Below, piece after piece: positions 7,135 through 13,617 of a DNA stretch of 13,617 bases (within the stretch, counting starts at the first letter, position 1; every line of letters begins with the position of its first letter). The notes beneath the pieces are model-generated. The model ran no database searches. It saw only the letters and a program-made list of their open reading frames with translations, and was not told the DNA's origin. The stretch comes from an uncultured Gammaproteobacteria bacterium. Lineage in GTDB: Bacteria; Pseudomonadota; Gammaproteobacteria; GCA-002705445; GCA-002716945. The DNA is taken from positions 1-13,617 of the forward strand of contig CAJWMM010000009.1 in NCBI GenBank assembly GCA_913043035.1. The letters run 5' to 3'. The translations under genes and the position numbers were made by a program.

Positions 7135-8475
7135 TTATTCAATTTCAATATTCTTAACTGTAATCATGCCATCTGAGAACTGTATCGAATCAACGGTTTT
7201 GCTCTTAAAACTACTGGTAGATTTAATTATTTTGCTGTCTTTTGACCTGATAATACTGAACCCACGTTTTAAATTAAGTGATGGGTTATATGAAGATATC
7301 ATTTTTATCATGTTATTAATATCTGATGCTTTTCTTTTAAGAAGAGATTTTCTTTTTTCAATCATATTTTTTTTTGAGTCTAACACGGACTTTTTAAATA
7401 ATCTGATAGCTTGATTAAGATTTCTAGAATTAGAACTTAGACGTGATTTTGATACTTCTAACTTATAGTAGATCTCATCAATTTTAGCTTTGAGTGTAAT
7501 TCTCAGTATTTTCTCTAGACGTTTTCTTTCTTCAATATTATTTTTGATAATCTGTTTAGGGTTAAATTGTTTTATTAGTAATAATCTATTGTCTGTTTGA
7601 TTATTATATTCTTTTATCCTGTTGGCACATTTGTCTAAAAGACTAGATGTAAAAATATTTATAGAATTTATGATATCATCTATGTTCGGCGTCACGTATT
7701 CAGCAGCAGCAGTTGGCGTTGGAGTTGATTTATCAGATGCATAATCAGCAAGAGTAATATCAGGTTCATGGCCTATTCCGGTCACAACAGGTATCCGAGA
7801 ATTACTAATTGCCCTAATAAGAGTTTCATCATTAAATGGCATCAAATCGAAAAAACTTCCTCCACCTCTAACAATCAATATGACATTTGAAATATTATCT
7901 TCGTTCGCTTTTTGTATCTGTTTAACAAGGCTTTTTGACGCTGATTCACCTTGAACAATAGACGGATAAAGCAAGATATTCGAGATAGGAAACCTTCTAT
8001 TAATAGCTGATTGAACATCATGTATTACTGCACCTTGTTCTGATGTTATAACTCCTATATTTTCAGGATATAGTGGTATCTCTCGCATATTATCAAATAC
8101 GCCTTCTTGAGCTAATTTCTTTTTAAGTTGTTCAATCCTTTGTCTCAGCGCCCCTTCACCAAAAATCTCAATGTTATTGATCTTAACTTGTAATCTCCCT
8201 GATCCATCATAGAAATCAACTTTTCCTGTCACTATTACTTCTTGCCCGCTATATTCTTGTAGTTCAATACCTGAAAAATTTTCCCAACCAAGAATTACGC
8301 AAGCAATTTGATACTGTTTATCATCAGATTTCTCCAGCAATTGACAGTATTGACTACCATTTGAATATTTTTTTGGTGGTTGCAACTCACCTTTAATCAA
8401 AATAGCATCTTCAAATAGCTGTTCAACAGCATCACTAATTTTGGTATTTACTTCTCTGATACTGTATATTTTCAT
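7135..8475 (-). CDS. xseA: Exodeoxyribonuclease VII large subunit
   Basis: XseA is the catalytic subunit of exonuclease VII, a metal-independent single-strand DNA exonuclease acting in mismatch repair and clean-up of DNA ends. The 446-residue protein has an N-terminal OB-fold (about 1-105), the catalytic domain, then a long lysine-rich coiled-coil region (about 265-410) that in the family binds XseB. The four residues shown to be essential in E. coli (D155, R205, H238, D241) are present as Asp153, Arg203, His236 and Asp239, in QGAVIHDV, RGGGS and GHEPD. The usual GGGS(L/I)EDLW reads GGGSFFDLM here, a local departure. xseB is not in the window. The gene is divergent from guaB, as in E. coli, and no clear Shine-Dalgarno precedes its ATG. 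Confidence 0.96.
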   Translation of the reverse strand: MKIYSIREVNTKISDAVEQLFEDAILIKGELQPPKKYSNGSQYCQLLEKSDDKQYQIACVILGWENFSGIELQEYSGQEVIVTGKVDFYDGSGRLQVKINNIEIFGEGALRQRIEQLKKKLAQEGVFDNMREIPLYPENIGVITSEQGAVIHDVQSAINRRFPISNILLYPSIVQGESASKSLVKQIQKANEDNISNVILIVRGGGSFFDLMPFNDETLIRAISNSRIPVVTGIGHEPDITLADYASDKSTPTPTAAAEYVTPNIDDIINSINIFTSSLLDKCANRIKEYNNQTDNRLLLIKQFNPKQIIKNNIEERKRLEKILRITLKAKIDEIYYKLEVSKSRLSSNSRNLNQAIRLFKKSVLDSKKNMIEKRKSLLKRKASDINNMIKMISSYNPSLNLKRGFSIIRSKDSKIIKSTSSFKSKTVDSIQFSDGMITVKNIEIE

Positions 8476-8488
8476 GATAAATTCTATA

Positions 8489-8507
8489 TATTATGTTTAA
8501 CATAATA
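8489..8507. promoter_or_regulatory. Perfect 19-bp palindrome between xseA and guaB, candidate operator
   Basis: TATTATGTTTAACATAATA is a perfect dyad with 9-bp arms around a central T at 8498. It sits in the middle of the 54-bp gap between two divergent genes and overlaps the -35 element proposed for guaB. A dyad of this length and position is what a dimeric repressor site would look like. It does not resemble the E. coli PurR box. The arms are AT-only apart from one G/C each, so the regulator, if any, is unknown. Confidence 0.45.
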
Positions 8508-8524
8508 GCTTTAATGTGTACAAT
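8497..8524 (+). promoter_or_regulatory. Candidate guaB promoter
   Basis: TTAACA (8497-8502, 5/6 to TTGACA), a 16-bp spacer and TACAAT (8519-8524, 5/6 to TATAAT) make a plausible sigma-70 promoter. The expected start, 6-8 bases after the -10, falls at about 8530-8532, on the guaB ATG itself, implying a leaderless transcript. The -35 lies inside the 19-bp palindrome. Confidence 0.5.
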
Positions 8525-8529
8525 ATAGA

Positions 8530-10026
8530 ATGGTAGACATCAAAAATTCAAAAGAGTCGAGCTATCTAAATCCTCTTGAACAAGGAATTGCTTTTGATGA
8601 TGTCCTTCTTGTACCTCAATATTCAGAAATACTTCCCTCAAGTGTGAATTTAATCACCAATCTCACACCCAGGATTGAACTTAAGACACCAATACTCTCG
8701 GCGGCTATGGATACAGTTACCGAGGCTGAGATGGCTATTTCATTGGCTAGCGAGGGAGGAATGGGAGTGATTCATAAAAACATGTCTATTGATGAGCAAT
8801 CAAGACAAATTAGAAGGGTAAAAAAATTCGAAAGTGGCGTAATTAACGATCCTATTACAGCACACCCCGATATGACAGTCGGTGAAATCTATAAAATAAC
8901 CAAAAAATATGGCATATCTGGTGTACCAGTTGTGGACAAGGGCAAACTTGTTGGAATAGTTACAAACCGTGATTTAAGGTTTGTAGATGATCTTAACCTA
9001 AAAATATCGATGATTATGACAGTAAAAAATAAGTTGGTAACAGTAGGTGAGAATTATACTAAAACTGAGGTAATTTCTGCGCTTAAAGAGAATAGAATTG
9101 AAAAATTATTAATTACAAATTCTAAATTTGAGCTGAAAGGAATGATTACTTTTAAAGATATTCAAAAATCTACGACCTTTCCGAACGCCTCTAAAGATTC
9201 AAAAGGTCGATTGATCGTTGGTGGTGCAATAGGTACGAATAAAGAATCATTAGAGCGTGCTGAAGAATTAATTTTACAAGGCGCAGATGTTATAGTCATA
9301 GATACTGCTCACGGTCACTCCAAATTAGTTATTGATACTCTAGAGCATTTGAGAGATAAGTATCCTGAACAACAAATTATCGCTGGTAACATAGCTACAC
9401 AGCAAGCTGCAGAGGATCTAATTACAGCTGGTGCAAGCGCTCTAAAAGTAGGTATAGGACCTGGGTCAATATGTACTACTCGCATTGTTGCTGGCGTAGG
9501 CGTTCCTCAACTTACAGCTATTATTAATGTTGCTAGAGTTGCCAAAAAGAAAAAAATACCTTTAATTGCAGATGGCGGGATAAGATATTCAGGAGATATT
9601 GCTAAAGCTATCGCTGCTGGCGCAGATTGTGTTATGTTGGGAGGTCTATTAGCTGGTACTGATGAAGCACCCGGTGATGTAGAGATGTTTGAAGGAAGAA
9701 CTTACAAATCCTACAGAGGCATGGGTTCAATTGGTGCGATGCAAAAGGGTTCCAAAGATAGATATAATCAAGAAGGTGAGAAGATAGTATCAAAATTAGT
9801 TCCTGAGGGAATAGAAGGAAGAGTCCCATATAAGGGAACAATGAAGACAATACTCCATCAACTTCTAGGAGGGCTAAAATCTAGCATGGGCTATGTGGGG
9901 TGTAATAGCATTAGTAAAATGAAAACGAGCACAACTTTTATAAAAATTAGCACCTCTGCAAAGCAAGAGAGCCATATTCATGATGTAGATATTGTGAAAG
10001 AACCTCCGAATTATCAACCAAGGTAA
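8530..10026 (+). CDS. guaB: Inosine-5'-monophosphate dehydrogenase
   Basis: GuaB oxidises IMP to XMP with NAD, the committed step of guanine nucleotide synthesis. The 498-residue protein (E. coli 488) has the TIM-barrel start FDDVLLVPQYSEILPS and SAAMDTVTEAEMA. A pair of CBS domains lies at about 100-215. Then come DTAHGHS, the catalytic loop GIGPGSICTT with Cys315, IADGGIRYSGDIAKAIAAGA, the flap YRGMGSIGAM and the C-terminal ESHIHDVDIVKEPPNY. All key motifs are intact. ATG 8530 is the only plausible start: the frame is closed by TAA at 8512 and no later methionine precedes the conserved FDDVLL. No Shine-Dalgarno is visible, and the proposed -10 ends only 5 bases before the ATG. guaA follows after 4 bp, so the two GMP-branch genes form an operon. 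Confidence 0.98.
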   Translation: MVDIKNSKESSYLNPLEQGIAFDDVLLVPQYSEILPSSVNLITNLTPRIELKTPILSAAMDTVTEAEMAISLASEGGMGVIHKNMSIDEQSRQIRRVKKFESGVINDPITAHPDMTVGEIYKITKKYGISGVPVVDKGKLVGIVTNRDLRFVDDLNLKISMIMTVKNKLVTVGENYTKTEVISALKENRIEKLLITNSKFELKGMITFKDIQKSTTFPNASKDSKGRLIVGGAIGTNKESLERAEELILQGADVIVIDTAHGHSKLVIDTLEHLRDKYPEQQIIAGNIATQQAAEDLITAGASALKVGIGPGSICTTRIVAGVGVPQLTAIINVARVAKKKKIPLIADGGIRYSGDIAKAIAAGADCVMLGGLLAGTDEAPGDVEMFEGRTYKSYRGMGSIGAMQKGSKDRYNQEGEKIVSKLVPEGIEGRVPYKGTMKTILHQLLGGLKSSMGYVGCNSISKMKTSTTFIKISTSAKQESHIHDVDIVKEPPNYQPR

Positions 10027-10030
10027 TAAT

Positions 10031-11581
10031 TTGAGCCAATCAACTGAAAGTATATTAATAATTGATTTTGGTTCACAGTACACTCAACTAATCGCAAGAA
10101 GAATTCGTGAGTTAGGTGTCTATAGTATAATAAAGACAAACAACATCAGTCTGAAGGAATTAAAACAATTAAAACCTAAGGGGGTTATTCTATCGGGCGG
10201 ACCAGAATCAGTCCATAAATCTACCAAACTTTCAATGCCAAAACATCTATTAGATTATAATATTCCTATTTTGGGTATTTGTTATGGTATGCAATTACTC
10301 GCAGATTACTTTGGTGGTAAGATTTCACAATCATCAAAAAAAGAATTCGGTCCATCCAGTTTTACAAAAGTAAAAAACTCGAAATTATTTAGAGGTAAGG
10401 ATATACCAAAGGAATTTAATGTTTGGATGAGCCATTCTGATAAGGTAATTAAACTTCCCAGAAATTTTGAAGTAATAGGAAGTTCCGTTAATAGTAATAT
10501 CTCAGCATTTTCATGCGATAAACTTAATATTTTTGGACTACAGTTTCATCCAGAGGTAACTCATACGGATCACGGAAGAAAGATTCTAGATAATTTTTGT
10601 ATCAAAATATGTAGTTGTAGAAAAAGTTGGACTACTAAAAATAAAATACAAGAGATAATCTTAGATATTAAAGACAAAGTAGGAAATGAGAGAGTGCTTC
10701 TAGCATTATCAGGAGGAGTTGACTCTTCAGTTGTTGCTGCTCTCATCAAGCGAGCAGTTGGAAAAAATTTATACTGTATGTTTATCAATACTGGATTGCT
10801 AAGGAAAAATGAAGAACGCGATGTTGAAGCCACAATTAAAAAATCACTTAAAGTAAACTTAGTTGTGATTAATGCTGAGAAAAAATTTCTTAAGAATCTT
10901 AAAGGTATCACTGACCCAGAAGCAAAAAGAAAGATTATTGGTGAGACATTCATAAGGATTTTTGAAAAAGAATCAAAAAAACTTAAAAAAATTAATTTTT
11001 TAGCACAAGGCACAATCTATCCTGATGTTATAGAATCATCATCTACTAAATCAAAATCTGATGTAATTAAATCGCATCATAATGTTGGTGGATTACCAAA
11101 AAAATTTAATTTTTATCTTATTGAGCCTATAAGAAAATTATTTAAAGATGAAGTTAGAAAAATAGGAAAAGAACTCTCAATCCCAGATTATCTTATTGAT
11201 AGGCATCCTTTTCCTGGTCCAGGATTAGCAGTAAGAATTATAGGCGAGGTCACGCAAGAGAAAATCTCTATTTTGAGAGAAGTTGACCATATTTTTATTA
11301 ATGAAATTAAGAATGCTGGTTTCTATAACAAAATTAGTCAGGCCTTGGCAGTGTTTCTCCCAATTAAGTCCGTTGGAGTGATGGGAGATCAGCGAAAGTA
11401 CAATTATGTTGTTGCTATTCGAGCAGTTAAAACTTCAGACTTTATGACAGCAAATATTTCTGAGATACCATACAAGATGCTTAATATGATATCAACTAGA
11501 ATCGTCAATGAAGTGCCCAAAGTAGCAAGAGTTGTATATGATATCACCAATAAACCCCCAGGCACTATTGAGTGGGAATGA
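10031..11581 (+). CDS. guaA: GMP synthase (glutamine-hydrolysing)
   Basis: GuaA aminates XMP to GMP using glutamine and ATP. The 516-residue protein (E. coli 525) has a class I glutamine amidotransferase domain with the triad Cys84 (GICYGMQ), His173 and Glu175 (QFHPEVTH). The ATP pyrophosphatase domain follows with the P-loop SGGVDSS at 227-233, then the C-terminal dimerisation domain with RHPFPGPGLAVRIIGE and the terminal NKPPGTIEWE that lines the XMP site. The start is TTG at 10031, four bases after the guaB stop, behind AAGG (10020-10023) with a 7-base spacer. The product MSQSTESILIIDFGSQYTQLIARR begins at the normal family position. It completes the IMP-XMP-GMP pathway with guaB. Confidence 0.98.
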   Translation: MSQSTESILIIDFGSQYTQLIARRIRELGVYSIIKTNNISLKELKQLKPKGVILSGGPESVHKSTKLSMPKHLLDYNIPILGICYGMQLLADYFGGKISQSSKKEFGPSSFTKVKNSKLFRGKDIPKEFNVWMSHSDKVIKLPRNFEVIGSSVNSNISAFSCDKLNIFGLQFHPEVTHTDHGRKILDNFCIKICSCRKSWTTKNKIQEIILDIKDKVGNERVLLALSGGVDSSVVAALIKRAVGKNLYCMFINTGLLRKNEERDVEATIKKSLKVNLVVINAEKKFLKNLKGITDPEAKRKIIGETFIRIFEKESKKLKKINFLAQGTIYPDVIESSSTKSKSDVIKSHHNVGGLPKKFNFYLIEPIRKLFKDEVRKIGKELSIPDYLIDRHPFPGPGLAVRIIGEVTQEKISILREVDHIFINEIKNAGFYNKISQALAVFLPIKSVGVMGDQRKYNYVVAIRAVKTSDFMTANISEIPYKMLNMISTRIVNEVPKVARVVYDITNKPPGTIEWE

Positions 11582-11619
11582 ACATTTAGTCAATATCCAT
11601 CTAGCTAAGCGGAATAAAT

Positions 11620-11676
11620 ATTCAAACATCTTTAAGTTAATCACCCTTAGAATAATTGCTAACTATTTGTTTGAAT
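11620..11676. repeat. Nested inverted repeat in the guaA-lexA gap
   Basis: ATTCAAACA (11620-11628) and TGTTTGAAT (11668-11676) are perfect 9-bp inverted arms. Inside them AGTTA (11635-11639) and TAACT (11660-11664) form a second 5-bp stem with a 20-base apical loop. No T-run follows, so it is not a standard terminator. It lies just upstream of the lexA promoter. It could be a weak RNA structure, a looping or binding site, or chance in AT-rich DNA. Confidence 0.35.
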
Positions 11677-11678
11677 GA

Positions 11679-11707
11679 TTGCAACTTTAGAGCGGAAAGC
11701 TTATAAT
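11679..11707 (+). promoter_or_regulatory. lexA promoter
   Basis: TTGCAA (11679-11684, 4/6 to the -35 consensus) is separated by exactly 17 bp from a perfect TATAAT (11702-11707). The expected transcription start is about 11713-11715, giving a very short leader before the lexA ATG at 11728. It is one of the best-matching promoters in the window and probably serves lexA and the following polymerase gene. Confidence 0.7.
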
Positions 11708-11728
11708 GAGAACTTTAAGAGAACTTTA
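11708..11728 (+). promoter_or_regulatory. Candidate SOS operator: GAAC-N7-GAAC direct repeat overlapping the lexA start site
   Basis: The 10-mer GAGAACTTTA occurs twice, at 11708-11717 and 11719-11728, with an 11-bp period. It contains GAAC (11710-11713), seven bases, then GAAC (11721-11724). This is the reverse complement of GTTC-N7-GTTC, the direct-repeat SOS box known from alphaproteobacteria. It lies immediately after the -10 and covers the predicted transcription start, a typical place for LexA autorepression. The second copy also overlaps the ribosome-binding region (AAGAGA), so part of the conservation could reflect translation. AACTTTA occurs a third time at 11683-11689. Confidence 0.55.
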
Positions 11729-12324
11729 TGCTTACAAGAAAACAGCAACAAACTTACGATTTTATTACTAAATATTGCAAAAAGTTTGGTGAACCACCTT
11801 TGTTGCGTCAAATAGCTGAAGGAATAGGGATTAAATCAAAAGGTGTTGCTCATCGTTATGTTGAAGCTTTGGTCAAGGAAAGAAAGATTAAAAAACTCGC
11901 TTATAGACACAGAGGTAATACAATTAATCACAAGAAAACTTTAAATGGTTTGAGGATTAAAAGCTTTGGGAAGATTGTTGCTGGAAGCCCAATTGATGCT
12001 GTTTCTGATAAGGATATTATTGAGCTTGATCATATATTTTCTAATGAAAAATGCTTTGCTCTAAAAGTTCAGGGAAATTCAATGGTAGAAGCAGGAATTA
12101 ATGACGGTGATTGGGTAATTGTGGAAAAACAAAACAAACCAATAGCATCAAAAATCATGGTTATTCTTATTGATAATCAAGATGTGACTTTAAAATATGT
12201 TAAACAAGTCGATCCAGAAACTATAAAATTACTGCCCGCAAATAAGGATCTTACGCCAAAAACCTATAATATTTCTCGAATATCAATACAAGGAGTCATT
12301 GTAGGACAAATAAGAGTATATTAG
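11728..12324 (+). CDS. lexA: LexA-family SOS repressor/autoprotease
   Basis: LexA represses DNA-damage genes and cleaves itself when stimulated by RecA filaments. The 198-residue protein (E. coli 202) has an N-terminal winged helix (MLTRKQQQTYDFI..., recognition region IGIKSKGVAHRYVEALVKE) and a C-terminal S24 peptidase fold. The cleavage site Ala85-Gly86 (IVAGSP), Ser118 (QGNSMVEAGI) and Lys156 (VTLKYVK) align with A84-G85, S119 and K156 of E. coli, so self-cleavage should be intact. The DNA-binding domain distinguishes it from UmuD. The recognition helix differs from that of E. coli LexA, which fits a non-E. coli operator such as the direct repeat in its own promoter. A Y-family polymerase gene follows 15 bp downstream. 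Whether it is the only LexA of the cell cannot be seen. Confidence 0.92.
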   Translation: MLTRKQQQTYDFITKYCKKFGEPPLLRQIAEGIGIKSKGVAHRYVEALVKERKIKKLAYRHRGNTINHKKTLNGLRIKSFGKIVAGSPIDAVSDKDIIELDHIFSNEKCFALKVQGNSMVEAGINDGDWVIVEKQNKPIASKIMVILIDNQDVTLKYVKQVDPETIKLLPANKDLTPKTYNISRISIQGVIVGQIRVY

Positions 12325-12339
12325 TTTAGATATTTTTGT

Positions 12340-13560
12340 ATGAATTGGAAAAAAATAATTTTACATGTCGATATGAATGCATTTTTCGCATCAATTGAGC
12401 AAAGAGATAATTTGGAATTACAAGGAAAGCCTGTTGCGGTAACAAATGGAAAACATGGGTCATGTATAATAACTTGTTCATATGAGGCAAGAGCATTTGG
12501 TATTAAAACAGGTATGAGATTTTCTGATGCTAAACTACTTTGTCCTAAAATTATTCGAAAACCATCTAATCCAAAAAAATATGCTGAAACTTCTTCACAC
12601 ATCATGGAAATATTACAAAATATTTCACCAGATGTAGAAATATTTTCTGTTGATGAAGCATTTATTGACCTAACAAACTGTAAAAAAATCTATAGTTCAC
12701 CATTAGATGTAGCATGTCTCATAAAAGATAGAATTTATAGTAATGTATGTTTACCATGTTCAATTGGAATATCGGAAAATAAGTCAATGGCAAAGTTTGC
12801 TGCTAAGTTAAAAAAACCAGATGGCATTACTATATTAAATGCTAGAAAAGCCAAAGAAGCTTTAGAGAACTATTTAGTGACTGAGTTATGTGGAGTTTCT
12901 AAAGGTATCCAAAAATTTTTAAATATTCATAATGTGTATAAATGTGGTGACATGAAAAAAATTCCAATAAGCATATTAGGGAACAAGTATGGAAATGTTG
13001 GAAAAAAAATTTGGTTAATGGCACAAGGTCTTGACTATGATTCATTAAAAAAAGAAAATAAGCCACCCAAATCTTTTGGTCATGGAAAAGTTACAATTCC
13101 TGGATTAAAAGACATACATTTAATAAAAAAAATATTCCGTCATATGTGTGAAAAAGTTGCTAAACGAATGAGGGTTAATAATTTTGAAAGCAATAAATAT
13201 ATTATAGGATTTAAAACTTGGGATGGCTGGTATGTTAAAAAATTTCAATTAGCTTATTATACTAATAACGGTTCAACTATTTATAAACTAGCTGAACTTA
13301 TAATTTCTAAAATCGACTATAGTATGGGAATTAATCAAGTTCAAGTAACTGCTAGTAATCCTAAAATATTAGATCTACAGCATGATATTTTTGGTAATAG
13401 ATTGAATTCTAAAGAGCAAATGCTTGATAATGCTCTGGACGCAATTCACCATAAATTTGTTAACGTTAAGATTGGACCTGCTAGATTATTAGGGGAAATC
13501 AGTTCCCCAGATGTCATCTCGCCATCTTGGAGGCCTAATGGATGGAAGCGATCGGTTTAA
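12340..13560 (+). CDS. Y-family (DinB-like) translesion DNA polymerase
   Basis: The 406-residue protein is an error-prone polymerase of the UmuC/DinB superfamily that copies past damaged bases. The palm carries Asp11 (HVDMNAFFAS), with the steric-gate aromatic at Phe16, and the Asp105-Glu106 pair (SVDEAF). The fingers motif YEARAFGIKTGM, the SIGISENKSMAKFAAKLKKP segment, a thumb helix-hairpin-helix-like region (LCGVSKGIQKFL) and a little-finger domain follow. A clamp-binding-like QHDIF lies at 347-351, followed by a tail ending DVISPSWRPNGWKRSV. From memory, this tail marks a DinB-like group often found beside lexA, distinct from classical Pol IV; I therefore leave the symbol empty. The usual VDMD is VDMN, but the metal-binding residues remain. 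The ATG is 15 bp after lexA and no Shine-Dalgarno is evident, so co-transcription and SOS control are inferred. Confidence 0.9.
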   Translation: MNWKKIILHVDMNAFFASIEQRDNLELQGKPVAVTNGKHGSCIITCSYEARAFGIKTGMRFSDAKLLCPKIIRKPSNPKKYAETSSHIMEILQNISPDVEIFSVDEAFIDLTNCKKIYSSPLDVACLIKDRIYSNVCLPCSIGISENKSMAKFAAKLKKPDGITILNARKAKEALENYLVTELCGVSKGIQKFLNIHNVYKCGDMKKIPISILGNKYGNVGKKIWLMAQGLDYDSLKKENKPPKSFGHGKVTIPGLKDIHLIKKIFRHMCEKVAKRMRVNNFESNKYIIGFKTWDGWYVKKFQLAYYTNNGSTIYKLAELIISKIDYSMGINQVQVTASNPKILDLQHDIFGNRLNSKEQMLDNALDAIHHKFVNVKIGPARLLGEISSPDVISPSWRPNGWKRSV

Positions 13561-13562
13561 AT

Positions 13563-13596
13563 AAAAAAAAGGCCGAAGGGGGTAGAATCGGCCTTT
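13563..13596. terminator. Intrinsic terminator hairpin, strongest in the minus direction
   Basis: AAAGGCCGA (13568-13576) and TCGGCCTTT (13588-13596) form a perfect 9-bp GC-rich stem with an 11-base loop, 7 bp after the dinB-like stop codon. On the plus strand it is followed by only TTT, then AGTATAAA. On the minus strand the run of A at 13563-13570 becomes T8, a classical rho-independent tail. It may serve both the polymerase gene and a leftward gene beyond the window. The last 21 bases hold an AAAGGGGTGGAG stretch that could be a ribosome-binding site for a rightward gene, but the window ends there. Confidence 0.8.
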
Positions 13597-13617
13597 AGTA
13601 TAAAGGGGTGGAGATAT

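Noticed and set aside
8460..8480. E. coli-type SOS box at the start of xseA (CTGTATATTTTCAT)
   Set aside because: Only the left half-site matches CTGT-N8-ACAG. The bases are xseA codons and the right half is absent.
10570..11013. Long minus-strand open frame inside guaA
   Set aside because: It is the antisense shadow of a clear GuaA ATP-pyrophosphatase domain; its low-complexity translation shows no recognisable family.
11728..12324. Calling this gene umuD
   Set aside because: A complete N-terminal winged-helix domain and a length of 198 residues fit LexA; UmuD lacks the DNA-binding domain and is about 140 residues.
1..13617. CRISPR array, insertion sequence, tRNA, rRNA, prophage or toxin-antitoxin pair
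   Set aside because: I looked for direct-repeat arrays, terminal inverted repeats, transposase motifs and cloverleaf or rRNA stretches and saw none. All gaps between genes are under 150 bp.

Overview
The window is a gene-dense, AT-rich stretch (roughly two thirds A+T by eye) of a bacterial chromosome. It is mostly core housekeeping genes. Gene order and protein character point to a proteobacterium, most likely a gammaproteobacterium with a compact, perhaps planktonic, genome. The reasons are the infB-rbfA-truB-rpsO-pnp translation/RNA cluster, xseA divergent from guaBA as in E. coli, and a DksA with the gammaproteobacterial EEEF...LELR core. The placement is an inference; no rRNA gene or other definitive marker is present.

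Layout. Positions 1-4694 (+): the 3' part of infB, then rbfA, truB, rpsO and pnp. These cover translation initiation, 30S maturation, tRNA pseudouridylation, ribosomal protein S15 and RNA decay, packed with overlaps or very short gaps. Positions 4705-8475 (-): xseA, dksA and acs read leftward and converge on pnp with a 10-bp gap. Positions 8530-11581 (+): guaB and guaA, the two-step GMP branch, divergent from xseA across a 54-bp region that holds a perfect 19-bp palindrome. Positions 11728-13560 (+): a LexA-type SOS repressor and a Y-family translesion polymerase, apparently one damage-inducible unit. The window closes with a strong hairpin terminator whose T-tract faces the minus strand.

I see no mobile element, CRISPR array, tRNA, rRNA or obviously new multi-gene system. 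The points of most interest are small-scale. The pnp gene has no ATG/GTG/TTG start that keeps its first domain and appears to start at ATT, right after a good Shine-Dalgarno that overlaps the rpsO stop. The lexA promoter carries a GAAC-N7-GAAC direct repeat, the reverse complement of the alphaproteobacterial SOS box, although the other genes look gammaproteobacterial. TruB has lost the conserved histidine of its catalytic loop motif. DksA keeps only two of the four zinc-finger cysteines. guaB looks leaderless, with its promoter -35 element buried in the palindrome.
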